From Roseobacter denitrificans OCh 114 (GTDB taxonomy: Bacteria > Pseudomonadota > Alphaproteobacteria > Rhodobacterales > Rhodobacteraceae), in assembly GCF_000014045.1 (NCBI RefSeq), contig NC_008209.1:2379001-2443000 (forward strand): a stretch of DNA of 64,000 bases, read 5' to 3'. Below the pieces are notes generated by a model. The model was not told the DNA's origin. It made no database searches and was given only the letters and a program-made list of their open reading frames with translations. Shown in pieces: positions 27,459-35,020 of this stretch. Position numbers and translations under genes: made by a program. The stretch's first letter is position 1. Each line of letters begins with the position of its first letter.

Positions 27459-28076
27459 TCACGACCTCTTGATAGACAGTTTATGCGCGTTTGTGTCCTT
27501 GCACACCGTCCAGTCTTTGGGGGGGGCTGCGCGGGCCCGTCGTCGTTCCAGCCGCCAGCATTCACGTGCGCCGGCGTGCCTTGGGCTGAGGTGCCAGCGT
27601 GTTTCAACACCGGCTGCACCACCTTGCCCCGGTGTCAGCAGCAGCCCGGACGAAGACCCCGTTGCACTTTTGCTGCCTGTCTCTGCGGCGAGGTGCATGC
27701 GCCTGACCTGTGTCAGGCTGGGCAAGGCTGGCAGATCTGCAATGCTCAAGGCAACAGCGCCTGAACGCAGAACCTCCTCCATCGTCCACAGCAGGTCTTC
27801 GGTGCGCTTGGGGGACACGAAAATCAGACGTGCAGGATTGATCCAGGCGCAAACACCATCACTGTTCAGCTTTTCCTGACCCAATGCGGGGGCAATCCAC
27901 AGCACGGGGCCCTCTGTTTGTGCCGCAAGCCACATCGCAAAGCTGCGCCGCGCCGGGCCGCTGGCCTCATGTACACGTCCCTGCACCAGAGCCATTTCCG
28001 GCTCATCGGGAATAAACCCGAGCGCGGGCGCCGTATATGCCGGACGCCGCGCCAGAAGAGGATGAGAAATCGTCAT
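27459..28076 (-). CDS. imuA: ImuA-like SOS protein (RecA-like fold)
   Basis: A 205-residue protein resembling alphaproteobacterial ImuA: QGRVHEASGPARRSFAMWLAA near residue 35, GPVLWIAPALGQEKL (Walker A-like strand without GKT), RLIFVSPKRTEDLLWTMEEVLRSGAVALSIADL, then TQVRRMHLAAETG and a C-terminal RWHLSP...WRLERRRARAAPPKDW. ImuA works with ImuB and DnaE2 in damage-induced mutagenesis. Support comes from a GTTC-N7-GTTC LexA box 16 bases upstream of ATG 28076. imuB and dnaE2 do not follow; the next gene is YceI. The function is thus likely but the context is incomplete. Confidence 0.6.
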   Translation of the reverse strand: MTISHPLLARRPAYTAPALGFIPDEPEMALVQGRVHEASGPARRSFAMWLAAQTEGPVLWIAPALGQEKLNSDGVCAWINPARLIFVSPKRTEDLLWTMEEVLRSGAVALSIADLPALPSLTQVRRMHLAAETGSKSATGSSSGLLLTPGQGGAAGVETRWHLSPRHAGARECWRLERRRARAAPPKDWTVCKDTNAHKLSIKRS

Positions 28077-28091
28077 ACGCAAAGATATAAT

Positions 28092-28106
28092 GTTCTATTT
28101 TTGTTC
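28092..28106 (-). promoter_or_regulatory. LexA (SOS) box, GTTC-N7-GTTC
   Basis: GTTC at 28092-28095 and again at 28103-28106, separated by exactly 7 bases (TATTTTT). This is the alphaproteobacterial LexA operator consensus. It lies 15-30 bases before the ImuA-like start, in the promoter position, and 116 bases before the aldo/keto reductase on the other strand. Confidence 0.75.
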
Positions 28107-28222
28107 TCAATGTAAAACTTACCAGGATGCAAAACAGTCAGTGTGTATAGAGAGGTTGTAAACCACCTTGCGGTTATCGCAGCCCTGATTACTGTGAGGC
28201 GAGCAGGAAAAGGGAATACACG

Positions 28223-29266
28223 ATGAAGATGAATCCACTGGGCCACTCGGGAATTGAGGTATCAGAGTTCTGTCTGGGGTCCATGACCTGGGGGACGCAA
28301 AATAACGCAGAAGAGGCGCATGATCAGATTGACCGCGCGTTGGATGCAGGCATTAATTTCATCGACACCGCCGAGATGTACCCTGTGAACCCGGTTTCGG
28401 AGGAAACAATCGGTCGCACGGAACGCATCATCGGCCTGTGGTTTGAGCGTGATGAGCGGCGCGAGGATGTGATCCTTGCCACCAAACACTCCGGTGAGGG
28501 GTTGGCATCCGTTCGCGAAGGCGCACCCATTTCATCCGCGACGATTGCCGAGGCGGTTGAGGGTTCGCTGCGCCGTCTGAAAACCGATTACATCGACCTC
28601 TATCAGTTTCACTGGCCCAACCGCGGCAGCTATATGTTTCGCAAGAACTGGGCCTATGATCCTTCCTCGCAGTTGATGCTGGACACGAAACATCACATGG
28701 AAGACGCGCTGGACGCGCTGCAAAAGCAGGTGAAGCGCGGGACGATCCGCGCCTTTGGGCTCAGCAATGAAAGCGCATGGGGCACGACGAAATGGATCGA
28801 GACGGCCGCGCGCGTTGGCGGGCCACGGGTTGCTTCCGTGCAAAACGAGTATTCGTTGCTGTGCCGCCTTTATGACACCGACATGGCCGAGATGTCGCTT
28901 CAGGAAGATGTGCCGCTGCTGGCCTTTTCCCCCTTGGCGGCCGGTTTGCTGACGGGGAAATATCAGGGCGGCGCCGTGCCTGCGGGGTCGCGGATGTCGT
29001 TGAGCAAGGATCTGGGCGGGCGCAAGACCGCGCGTGCGTTTGAAGCTGTTCAGGCATATCTCGAAATTGCGCAAAAACATGATCTGGACCCTACGCAGAT
29101 GGCATTGGCATGGTGCAAAACCCGACCCTTTATGGGTTCCATCATTTTTGGTGCGACGACACTGGCGCAGCTTGATGTCTGTCTCGGTGCGATTGATCTG
29201 GAATTATCTGCGGAGGTTGTGGCGGATATTGATGCAGCCCATCGCGCGCATCCCATGCCCTACTAA
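28223..29266 (+). CDS. Aldo/keto reductase (Tas-like)
   Basis: A 347-residue NADPH-dependent aldo/keto reductase close to E. coli Tas. The catalytic set is visible: Asp and Tyr in FIDTAEMYPVNP, Lys in LATKHSG, and His in YQFHWPNRGSY. NADPH contacts include GLSNESAW and FSPLAAGLLTGKY, and the C-terminal SIIFGATTLAQLD. It starts after an AAAAGGGA site. It is followed 98 bases later by the carnitine-pathway genes on the same strand and may belong to that operon, but its substrate there is unclear. Confidence 0.92.
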   Translation: MKMNPLGHSGIEVSEFCLGSMTWGTQNNAEEAHDQIDRALDAGINFIDTAEMYPVNPVSEETIGRTERIIGLWFERDERREDVILATKHSGEGLASVREGAPISSATIAEAVEGSLRRLKTDYIDLYQFHWPNRGSYMFRKNWAYDPSSQLMLDTKHHMEDALDALQKQVKRGTIRAFGLSNESAWGTTKWIETAARVGGPRVASVQNEYSLLCRLYDTDMAEMSLQEDVPLLAFSPLAAGLLTGKYQGGAVPAGSRMSLSKDLGGRKTARAFEAVQAYLEIAQKHDLDPTQMALAWCKTRPFMGSIIFGATTLAQLDVCLGAIDLELSAEVVADIDAAHRAHPMPY

Positions 29267-29364
29267 CCCTTTACTTATACGGTATCCTTTGCGGCAGAAT
29301 CGGATTATCCCGGCTTTGCCGGGCCTTCCGTTCGCCCGTGTTGCGCGTAAGAAAGGGATGACTG

Positions 29365-30279
29365 ATGCCACTGGCCATGAACAAAGACGTATTTATCACC
29401 TGTGCTGTGACAGGTTCGGGGGCCACGCAAGACCGCAGCCCGAAAGTGCCCAGATCCCCCCAAAGCATCGCTGAAAGTGCTATCGCCGCCGCCAAGGCCG
29501 GGGCCGCCATCGTCCATTGTCATGTGCGCGACCCTGAAACCGGCGCGCCGAGCCGCGATCTTGACTATTACCGGGAGGTCACTGACCGCATTCGGGACGC
29601 CGAAGTCGATGTGATCCTGAACCTGACGGCCGGTATGGGGGGCGATATGGTGTTTGGCGGCACGGAAAACCCCTTGCCACTGAGCGACGCGGGGACTGAC
29701 ATGATTGGCGCGACGGAGCGGGTGGCCCATGTCGCCGCCTGCCTGCCGGAAATCTGCACCCTTGATTGCGGTACGATGAATTTTGCCGAATCCGATTATG
29801 TCATGACCAACACCCCGGGCATGCTGACGGCCATGGGTGGCATGATGACTGAACTGGGCGTCAAGCCCGAGATCGAAGCCTTTGACACCGGGCATCTTTG
29901 GTATGCAAAACAATTGGTTGCCGATGGTGTTCTGGACAGCCCGGCGCTGGTTCAGCTGTGCATGGGCGTGCCGTGGGGTGCGCCGGATGACCTCAACACC
30001 TTCATGGCGATGGTGAACAACGTCCCATCCGACTGGACGTTTTCGGCCTTCGCCCTTGGACGCCATCAGATGGCCTATGTTGCGGCGGCTGTGCTGGCGG
30101 GCGGCAATGTGCGGGTCGGACTGGAGGATAACCTCTGGCTGGAAAAGGGCGTTCTGGCGGAAAATTGGCAGTTGGTGGAGCGCGCGCAAAACATCATCGA
30201 GAACATGGGCGCACGCGTCATCGGTCCTGCCGAGGTGCGCGCCAAGCTGGGTCTTGAAAAACGCGCGCCGCGCGGATGA
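29365..30279 (+). CDS. BKACE (DUF849) family enzyme, probable 3-dehydrocarnitine cleavage
   Basis: A 304-residue beta-keto acid cleavage enzyme. The zinc ligands are seen in AAIVHCHVRDP, and the C-terminal GLEDNLW and GGNVRVGLED motif is typical. BKACE enzymes condense a beta-keto acid with acetyl-CoA to give acetoacetate and a new acyl-CoA. Beside a carnitine dehydrogenase, the expected substrate is 3-dehydrocarnitine, giving betainyl-CoA and acetoacetate. ATG 29365 follows GAAAGGGA. Its stop overlaps the lipoprotein start by 4 bases (ATGA), so the two are translationally coupled. The substrate assignment is by context. Confidence 0.88.
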   Translation: MPLAMNKDVFITCAVTGSGATQDRSPKVPRSPQSIAESAIAAAKAGAAIVHCHVRDPETGAPSRDLDYYREVTDRIRDAEVDVILNLTAGMGGDMVFGGTENPLPLSDAGTDMIGATERVAHVAACLPEICTLDCGTMNFAESDYVMTNTPGMLTAMGGMMTELGVKPEIEAFDTGHLWYAKQLVADGVLDSPALVQLCMGVPWGAPDDLNTFMAMVNNVPSDWTFSAFALGRHQMAYVAAAVLAGGNVRVGLEDNLWLEKGVLAENWQLVERAQNIIENMGARVIGPAEVRAKLGLEKRAPRG

Positions 30280-30767
30280 CCGTCACACACAGGATGATCC
30301 CGATGTTGGCGACTGCGCTGCTGTGCGCGTCTTGTGCGGTTGAGCGAGGGGGCGCTTATCGCGACGCTGCTGCCCCGATGGGTGTCACAACGCGCTTTGA
30401 TGCCGCGCGTTTTGCCGGGTCATGGATGCTTTGGGAGTCGTTTGGCCCGGCAGCCCCGGGCAGTTTCGTTTTTGAAGAGCGTAACGGTGTACTGCAGATT
30501 TCGGGGCCTGCCGCCTTAGATTTGGCCGGCGATTATCGCAACGGCGCGCCGGGCGAGTTCGTCGCAAAGGCCCCAAATGGTGAAACCCTTGTGGTGATGT
30601 GGGTGGATGAAGATTTTGAAACAGCAGCCATTGGTACGGTATCGGGCAGCTTTGGTGCGATCCTTGACCGGGATGGCTTTGTGCCCCCTGACCGGGCACA
30701 AGCCGCACGCGATATCATGGAATTTTACGGATGGGATGTCCGCACCTTGGAAAGGACAGTGTTGTGA
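30276..30767 (+). CDS. Lipocalin-like lipoprotein in the carnitine operon
   Basis: A 163-residue lipoprotein. The signal peptide MTVTHRMIPMLATALLCASC ends in a lipobox whose lipidated Cys is residue 20. The mature part begins with a lipocalin-like opening (RFDAARFAGSWMLWESF) and several beta strands, ending in a helix with EFYGWDVRTL. Bacterial lipocalins bind small hydrophobic molecules at the outer membrane, but the resemblance is limited. Start and stop overlap the neighbouring genes by 4 bases on each side, so it belongs to one transcript with the BKACE enzyme and carnitine dehydrogenase. Its role in carnitine use is unknown. Confidence 0.75.
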   Translation: MTVTHRMIPMLATALLCASCAVERGGAYRDAAAPMGVTTRFDAARFAGSWMLWESFGPAAPGSFVFEERNGVLQISGPAALDLAGDYRNGAPGEFVAKAPNGETLVVMWVDEDFETAAIGTVSGSFGAILDRDGFVPPDRAQAARDIMEFYGWDVRTLERTVL

Positions 30768-32233
30768 CACATAGGGCAGCGATCATCGGTGGCGGTGTCA
30801 TCGGCGGCGGTTGGGCGGCGCGCTTTTTGCTGAACGGTTGGGATGTGCAGGTTTTTGACCCTGATCCCGAGGCGGAACGCAAGATCGGGCAAGTGCTCGC
30901 CAACGCGCGGCGCAGCCTGCCGGGCCTGACGGATGTGGCGCTTCCCCCAGAGGGGCGTTTGCAGTTTTGCGAAACGCTGCAAGAGGCAGTGGAGCATGCG
31001 GACTGGATACAGGAAAGCGTGCCTGAACGCCTTGATATCAAGCATGAAACACTGGCCGACATTCAAAAGATGTGCCGCGCGGATGCGGTGATCGGCTCAT
31101 CCACATCGGGTTTCAAACCCTCCCAATTGCAAGAGGGCGCGGCACGACCCGGGCAGATCATGGTGTGTCACCCGTTCAACCCGGTTTACCTTTTGCCGCT
31201 GGTCGAAGTCGTCACAACACCGGCGAACACCGCTGAAAGCGTGGAGGGCGTCAAGACGCTCTTGCAAGAGGTGGGGATGTATCCGCTGCATCTGAAAAAG
31301 GAAATCGACGCGCATGTGGCTGATCGTTTTCTCGAAGCGGTCTGGCGCGAGGCGCTTTGGCTGGTGAAAGACGGCATCGCCACGACCGCTGAAATCGACG
31401 ATGCGATCCGTTATGGCTTCGGTATTCGCTGGGCGCAGATGGGGCTGTTTGAAACCTATCGGGTTGCGGGCGGAGAAGCCGGCATGAAGCATTTCATGGC
31501 CCAATTCGGTCCCGCATTGAAATGGCCCTGGACCAAGCTGATGGATGTGCCGGAGTTTAACGACGATCTTGTTGATCTGATTGCCGGGCAGTCCGACGCG
31601 CAATCGGGCGCATATACGATCCAGGAATTGGAACAAATCAGAGACGGTAACCTTGTTGCCATGATGCGTGCGCTCAAAACCCAGAACTGGGGTGTGGGGG
31701 CCTTGCTGGCGCAACACGAAGATCGTCTGCGCAACGCGGATGCGGTATCTTCACCCCTCGATCACACCGCACCGGTTGTCACGGGCAACCGTGTCGTGCC
31801 GCTGGATTGGACGGATTACAACGGGCATATGAATGAGGCGCGGTATCTGCAGGCTTTCGCGGATGCGACGGACCGTTTCATGGCGATCATCGGCTGCGAT
31901 GCGGACTATATTGCCGCCGGTCACAGCTATTTCACCGCCGAGACGCACATCCGGCATCTGGATGAGGTGAACGCAGGACAGATCATTCGCATCGAGACAA
32001 CGGCATTGGGCGGCGGGGGCAAAAAGTTGCATCTGTGGCATGAGATGTATGTGGGGGGGAAACTGATCGCCACGGGGGAGCATTTTCTTTTGCATGTGGA
32101 CCTCAAGACCCGCAAGGCTGCGCCGGCAAGCTCGGCAGTGGATAAGGCCCTGAAAAAATGGATAGACGCACATGGCAAGCGGCCACTTCCGGAGGGGGTA
32201 GGGCGCGCAATCAGATCATCCGCACCGCGCTGA
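30764..32233 (+). CDS. lcdH: L-carnitine dehydrogenase fused to a thioesterase
   Basis: A 489-residue fusion protein. Residues 1-320 form a 3-hydroxyacyl-CoA dehydrogenase-like enzyme with an NAD fold (IGGGVIGGGWAARF), a CHPFNP motif and the C-terminal helical domain. Residues 340-470 form a hot-dog thioesterase with the motif DWTDYNGHMNEARYL. Known enzymes of this architecture oxidise L-carnitine to 3-dehydrocarnitine, and the thioesterase domain is thought to hydrolyse betainyl-CoA to glycine betaine. The GTG start at 30764 overlaps the lipoprotein stop by 4 bases and follows GGAAAGGA with 7 bases spacing. Confidence 0.92.
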   Translation: MTHRAAIIGGGVIGGGWAARFLLNGWDVQVFDPDPEAERKIGQVLANARRSLPGLTDVALPPEGRLQFCETLQEAVEHADWIQESVPERLDIKHETLADIQKMCRADAVIGSSTSGFKPSQLQEGAARPGQIMVCHPFNPVYLLPLVEVVTTPANTAESVEGVKTLLQEVGMYPLHLKKEIDAHVADRFLEAVWREALWLVKDGIATTAEIDDAIRYGFGIRWAQMGLFETYRVAGGEAGMKHFMAQFGPALKWPWTKLMDVPEFNDDLVDLIAGQSDAQSGAYTIQELEQIRDGNLVAMMRALKTQNWGVGALLAQHEDRLRNADAVSSPLDHTAPVVTGNRVVPLDWTDYNGHMNEARYLQAFADATDRFMAIIGCDADYIAAGHSYFTAETHIRHLDEVNAGQIIRIETTALGGGGKKLHLWHEMYVGGKLIATGEHFLLHVDLKTRKAAPASSAVDKALKKWIDAHGKRPLPEGVGRAIRSSAPR

Positions 32234-32257
32234 AACGACAGGCTGTGATCCAGCGGA

Positions 32258-32285
32258 GCGAGCTTGCGCTCGCATTACATTTTTT
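32258..32285 (+). terminator. Probable terminator of the carnitine operon
   Basis: A 6-bp GC stem GCGAGC/GCTCGC (32258-32263, 32268-32273) with a TTGC loop lies 25 bases after the lcdH stop. A TTTTTT run follows it at 32280-32285, six bases from the stem. It is a weak but plausible intrinsic terminator. Confidence 0.5.
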
Positions 32286-32335
32286 GTCCGCATCGTGGAT
32301 AGGTTGGGGGACAGGGATTTGAGGGCTCAGGCAGC

Positions 32336-33253
32336 ATGAACCTTTTGCAATCTGAATTATGGATTCTGGTCTCCTTTGCCGCCGCGGGTTTTCAGACGGT
32401 GCGGTTTTTGCTGCAGAAGGTTCTGTCGACAGCGATTCTGTCACCTACCGGGGCTACTTTTGCGCGTTTTGTCTATTCGGCACCGATCGTCGTTCTGGTG
32501 ATGGCGGTATATGTGAAGATGAGCGGCGCGCAGGTTGGATTTGGGTCCATGGCGTTCTGGGCCTTTGCGGTTATGGGGGGCTTGGCGCAGGTCTTGGCAA
32601 CGATCTGCGTGGTTACACTGTTTAAGACGCGCAATTTTGCGGTGGGGATCACCTTCAAGAAAACCGAGGTGATCTTATCCGTTGCCATCGGATTGATTTT
32701 ACTGGGTGAGGGTGTGAGCCTCGCGGCGTTTGGGGCCATTGCGCTTGGCCTTGTCGGCGTGCTGCTCTTGTCAAAACCGCCCGATGTCACAGGGTGGGGC
32801 TGGGGGCAGATCTGGAACAAGGGCGTGGCCCTGGGGTTGAGTGCGGGTGCCCTGTTCGCGGTTTCAGCGGTGAGCTATCGTGGTGCGTCGCTGGAGATTG
32901 CCGTGTCAGACCCGATTATCCGGGCAGGTCTTACCCTTGGCGCTGTGACGACGTTGCAGATGATCGGCATGGGGCTGTGGTTGTGGTGGCGCGACAGGGA
33001 CCAGATTGCTGCCGTTTGGGGGGTGCGCCGTGTTGCGGTCTGGATAGGCCTGCTGTCTTTGGGCGGTTCATTCTGCTGGTTTCTGGCCTTCACGCTACAA
33101 ACTGCCGCCTATGTCAAAGCGGTTGGGCAGGTGGAGTTGGTGCTGAGCCTGCTGGTGTCCATTCTGTTCTTTTCAGAGCGTGTGTCATGGCGTGAACTGA
33201 CGGGGATCGCCGTGCTCTGTGTATCTATCGTCTTGTTGATCCTCGTCACTTAA
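32336..33253 (+). CDS. DMT superfamily (EamA-type) transporter
   Basis: A 305-residue protein with about ten membrane segments arranged as two EamA halves, residues 1-145 and 155-305. The second half ends with FFSERVSWRELTGIAVLCVSIVLLILVT, the usual EamA end. Such proteins export metabolites such as amino acids or other small molecules. It lies just after the carnitine operon on the same strand, behind a putative terminator, so cotranscription is doubtful. Confidence 0.9.
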   Translation: MNLLQSELWILVSFAAAGFQTVRFLLQKVLSTAILSPTGATFARFVYSAPIVVLVMAVYVKMSGAQVGFGSMAFWAFAVMGGLAQVLATICVVTLFKTRNFAVGITFKKTEVILSVAIGLILLGEGVSLAAFGAIALGLVGVLLLSKPPDVTGWGWGQIWNKGVALGLSAGALFAVSAVSYRGASLEIAVSDPIIRAGLTLGAVTTLQMIGMGLWLWWRDRDQIAAVWGVRRVAVWIGLLSLGGSFCWFLAFTLQTAAYVKAVGQVELVLSLLVSILFFSERVSWRELTGIAVLCVSIVLLILVT

Positions 33254-33287
33254 AGCGTCTTACGAAAAATCTGAAACACCAATTATG

Positions 33288-33326
33288 ACGCTACGCTCTG
33301 AAACCCTTGGTTTCAGAGCGTAGCGT
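33288..33326. terminator. Long perfect hairpin between convergent genes
   Basis: An 18-bp perfect inverted repeat (33288-33305 with 33309-33326) with a 3-base loop lies 35 bases past the transporter stop and 39 bases past the NUDIX stop on the other strand. There is no long T-run on either side. The position fits a bidirectional terminator or an mRNA-end stabilising stem. Confidence 0.6.
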
Positions 33327-33364
33327 GATCAAGGTTTTCGCTTGACGCTTCAGCAGGCATCACC

Positions 33365-34087
33365 TCAGTGCCGGTTGCCGTGCAAGCGGAGAAACAGGCT
33401 CTCTTCATCGTTGTTTTTGAAAAAGGGAACGCTGTCTGGTGGGGAAGGTTTGTCGATGCGTGCTTGTACTTCTGACAGGACAACTTCCGTGATGAACGGC
33501 ATATCAAAGCTGCGTGCATCCTCAAGGCGCACCCATTGCAAATGGGATAACTCATCGGATGCGGCGGAAAAATCATCCAGATCGCTGACAACGGTTTTCG
33601 CATCAACAAGAAAGAAGCGCGCATCGAACCGCCGGGGCCGCCCCGGTGGCGTGATGGCCCGAAACACGAACTGCAGCGCGCGGGCATCAGGTAGAAAACC
33701 GCTCGCGGCGAAATCGTGCCAGTCTTCATGCGGTGTGGACGACCACGCGCCCGGCGCGCCGAGCATCAGCCCGGTTTCTTCCCAAAGCTCGCGGATGGCG
33801 GCGACGGCCAAGGCATGGGCCAGCCCCGCGGGCGCGTCATCTTGCAGGCGATCAAGGCAGGGGCTCGGGGGTGGTGCGGCAAGCGGGATGTCGCTGTCGC
33901 TGCGATCCACAGCCCCGCCGGGAAAGACAAATTTGTTCGGCATGAAGGCGGCCTTTGCCCCGCGCTGGCCCATCAGCACGCGCGGTGTCGTTTCGCGGTC
34001 CCGTAAGACGATAACCGTCGAGGCGTTGCGCACGGCTGTTTTGTCTATGGGCGGGTGTTCGGTCACTGAGCGTGCCCCTGTGATCAT
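33365..34087 (-). CDS. NUDIX hydrolase
   Basis: A 240-residue hydrolase. The Nudix box begins FPGGAVDRSD and continues, after an inserted loop of about 35 residues, to AAIRELWEETGLMLG, so the metal-binding REXXEE core is present but the box is split by an unusually long insertion. The same layout occurs in the NUDT7/19-like subgroup that acts on CoA derivatives, although this is only a suggestion. It lies 23 bases behind the DUF983 gene, on the same strand, and is probably cotranscribed with it. Confidence 0.9.
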   Translation of the reverse strand: MITGARSVTEHPPIDKTAVRNASTVIVLRDRETTPRVLMGQRGAKAAFMPNKFVFPGGAVDRSDSDIPLAAPPPSPCLDRLQDDAPAGLAHALAVAAIRELWEETGLMLGAPGAWSSTPHEDWHDFAASGFLPDARALQFVFRAITPPGRPRRFDARFFLVDAKTVVSDLDDFSAASDELSHLQWVRLEDARSFDMPFITEVVLSEVQARIDKPSPPDSVPFFKNNDEESLFLRLHGNRH

Positions 34088-34110
34088 GGTTTATGCCGTT
34101 TCGATCCGGC

Positions 34111-34527
34111 CTAGGTGCCAAAGCCACCCATGCCACGGGCCCATTGGTATCCGACTATGGCACCTTTCAGCCGGGGTAACAAATACAGCGACAGCGCCAC
34201 ACATCCAACAGCGAATATCGTAAACAGCGTCAGGGGTTCGGGCCGCCATGTCACAAAGACAACGTGCAAAAGCGGTGCCATCAGATGGCCCACAAAGAGG
34301 ATCGTCAGATAGGCCGGGCCATCATCGGCGCGGTGGTGGTACAGTTCTTCACGGCAGACCGAACACACATCATTTACCTTGAGGTAGGACTTCATCAGCG
34401 GGCCGCTGCCGCAGTGAGGACACTTACGCCGCCACCCGCGCAGCATGGAACGCTTGGTGTCGCGGTCCCGTTCCGGGGCGGTGTCGCTGTGTTCGAAGCT
34501 GGCGTGTTGTTTTGTCACTCTGTTCAT
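34111..34527 (-). CDS. DUF983 family membrane protein
   Basis: A 138-residue small membrane protein. A zinc-ribbon-like region has two cysteine pairs (RKCPHCGSGPL and NDVCSVCREEL), followed by DDGPAYLTIL and two hydrophobic segments (GHLMAPLLHVVFV and LTLFTIFAVGCVALSLYLLP). This is the typical DUF983 layout; its function is unknown to me. ATG 34527 is used, giving a normal family length, and not an upstream start at 34692. Confidence 0.87.
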   Translation of the reverse strand: MNRVTKQHASFEHSDTAPERDRDTKRSMLRGWRRKCPHCGSGPLMKSYLKVNDVCSVCREELYHHRADDGPAYLTILFVGHLMAPLLHVVFVTWRPEPLTLFTIFAVGCVALSLYLLPRLKGAIVGYQWARGMGGFGT

Positions 34528-35020
34528 CTCGTTCACCGACGTGGCCTGTGAGTTTGTACAAGTCCTGCCTTTTGCGCCTTCAATGTGTCGATTGAAAGAT
34601 GGTGTACGGTCACTGCGGCGGGATGTCGCGAAAATGAGTGTAAATTTGCGACAGAAACATGCAGTTGCTTTGATCCGGGGCGCATCAATCAACTCAGGAG
34701 TGGTGCTCCGCTGAGAACTGCCGGGAGATGGTGTTCAAACGACCCAAGTAAAAGGCCGACTGGCCGCCGTGAACGATTTTGCCCTGCCGTGGTGGTCTTC
34801 GCAAAGACGGCCCTCGTGCCCTTGGCCTGCGATGGCTCCGCGCGTGGTCCAGCGCTTAAGGCCGGAAGGCTGGCATGCGATTGAACTGATTCAGGCCAGG
34901 AGGCGGACATGCGTGTCCAAAAGGCGGGGTATTTGGTTCTTTGTGGACGCGGAAAACCCTGCCGCCGCTTGAGCGTGTCACGGCCCGGGCAATCCGATGC
35001 TGCCTTATCCTTAAGAGGGA
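34528..35020. other. Gap without a supported gene
   Basis: About 490 bases between the divergent-to-left DUF983 gene and the end of the PleD-like gene. Short frames occur (for example plus 34769-34972), but none has a family match or good start signal. The left part must hold the promoter of the DUF983/NUDIX pair. Confidence 0.5.

Noticed and set aside
28160-28175. Small palindrome GGTTGTAAACC upstream of the aldo/keto reductase as an operator
   Set aside because: Arms of only four bases; such a pattern is expected by chance and no regulator gene is adjacent.
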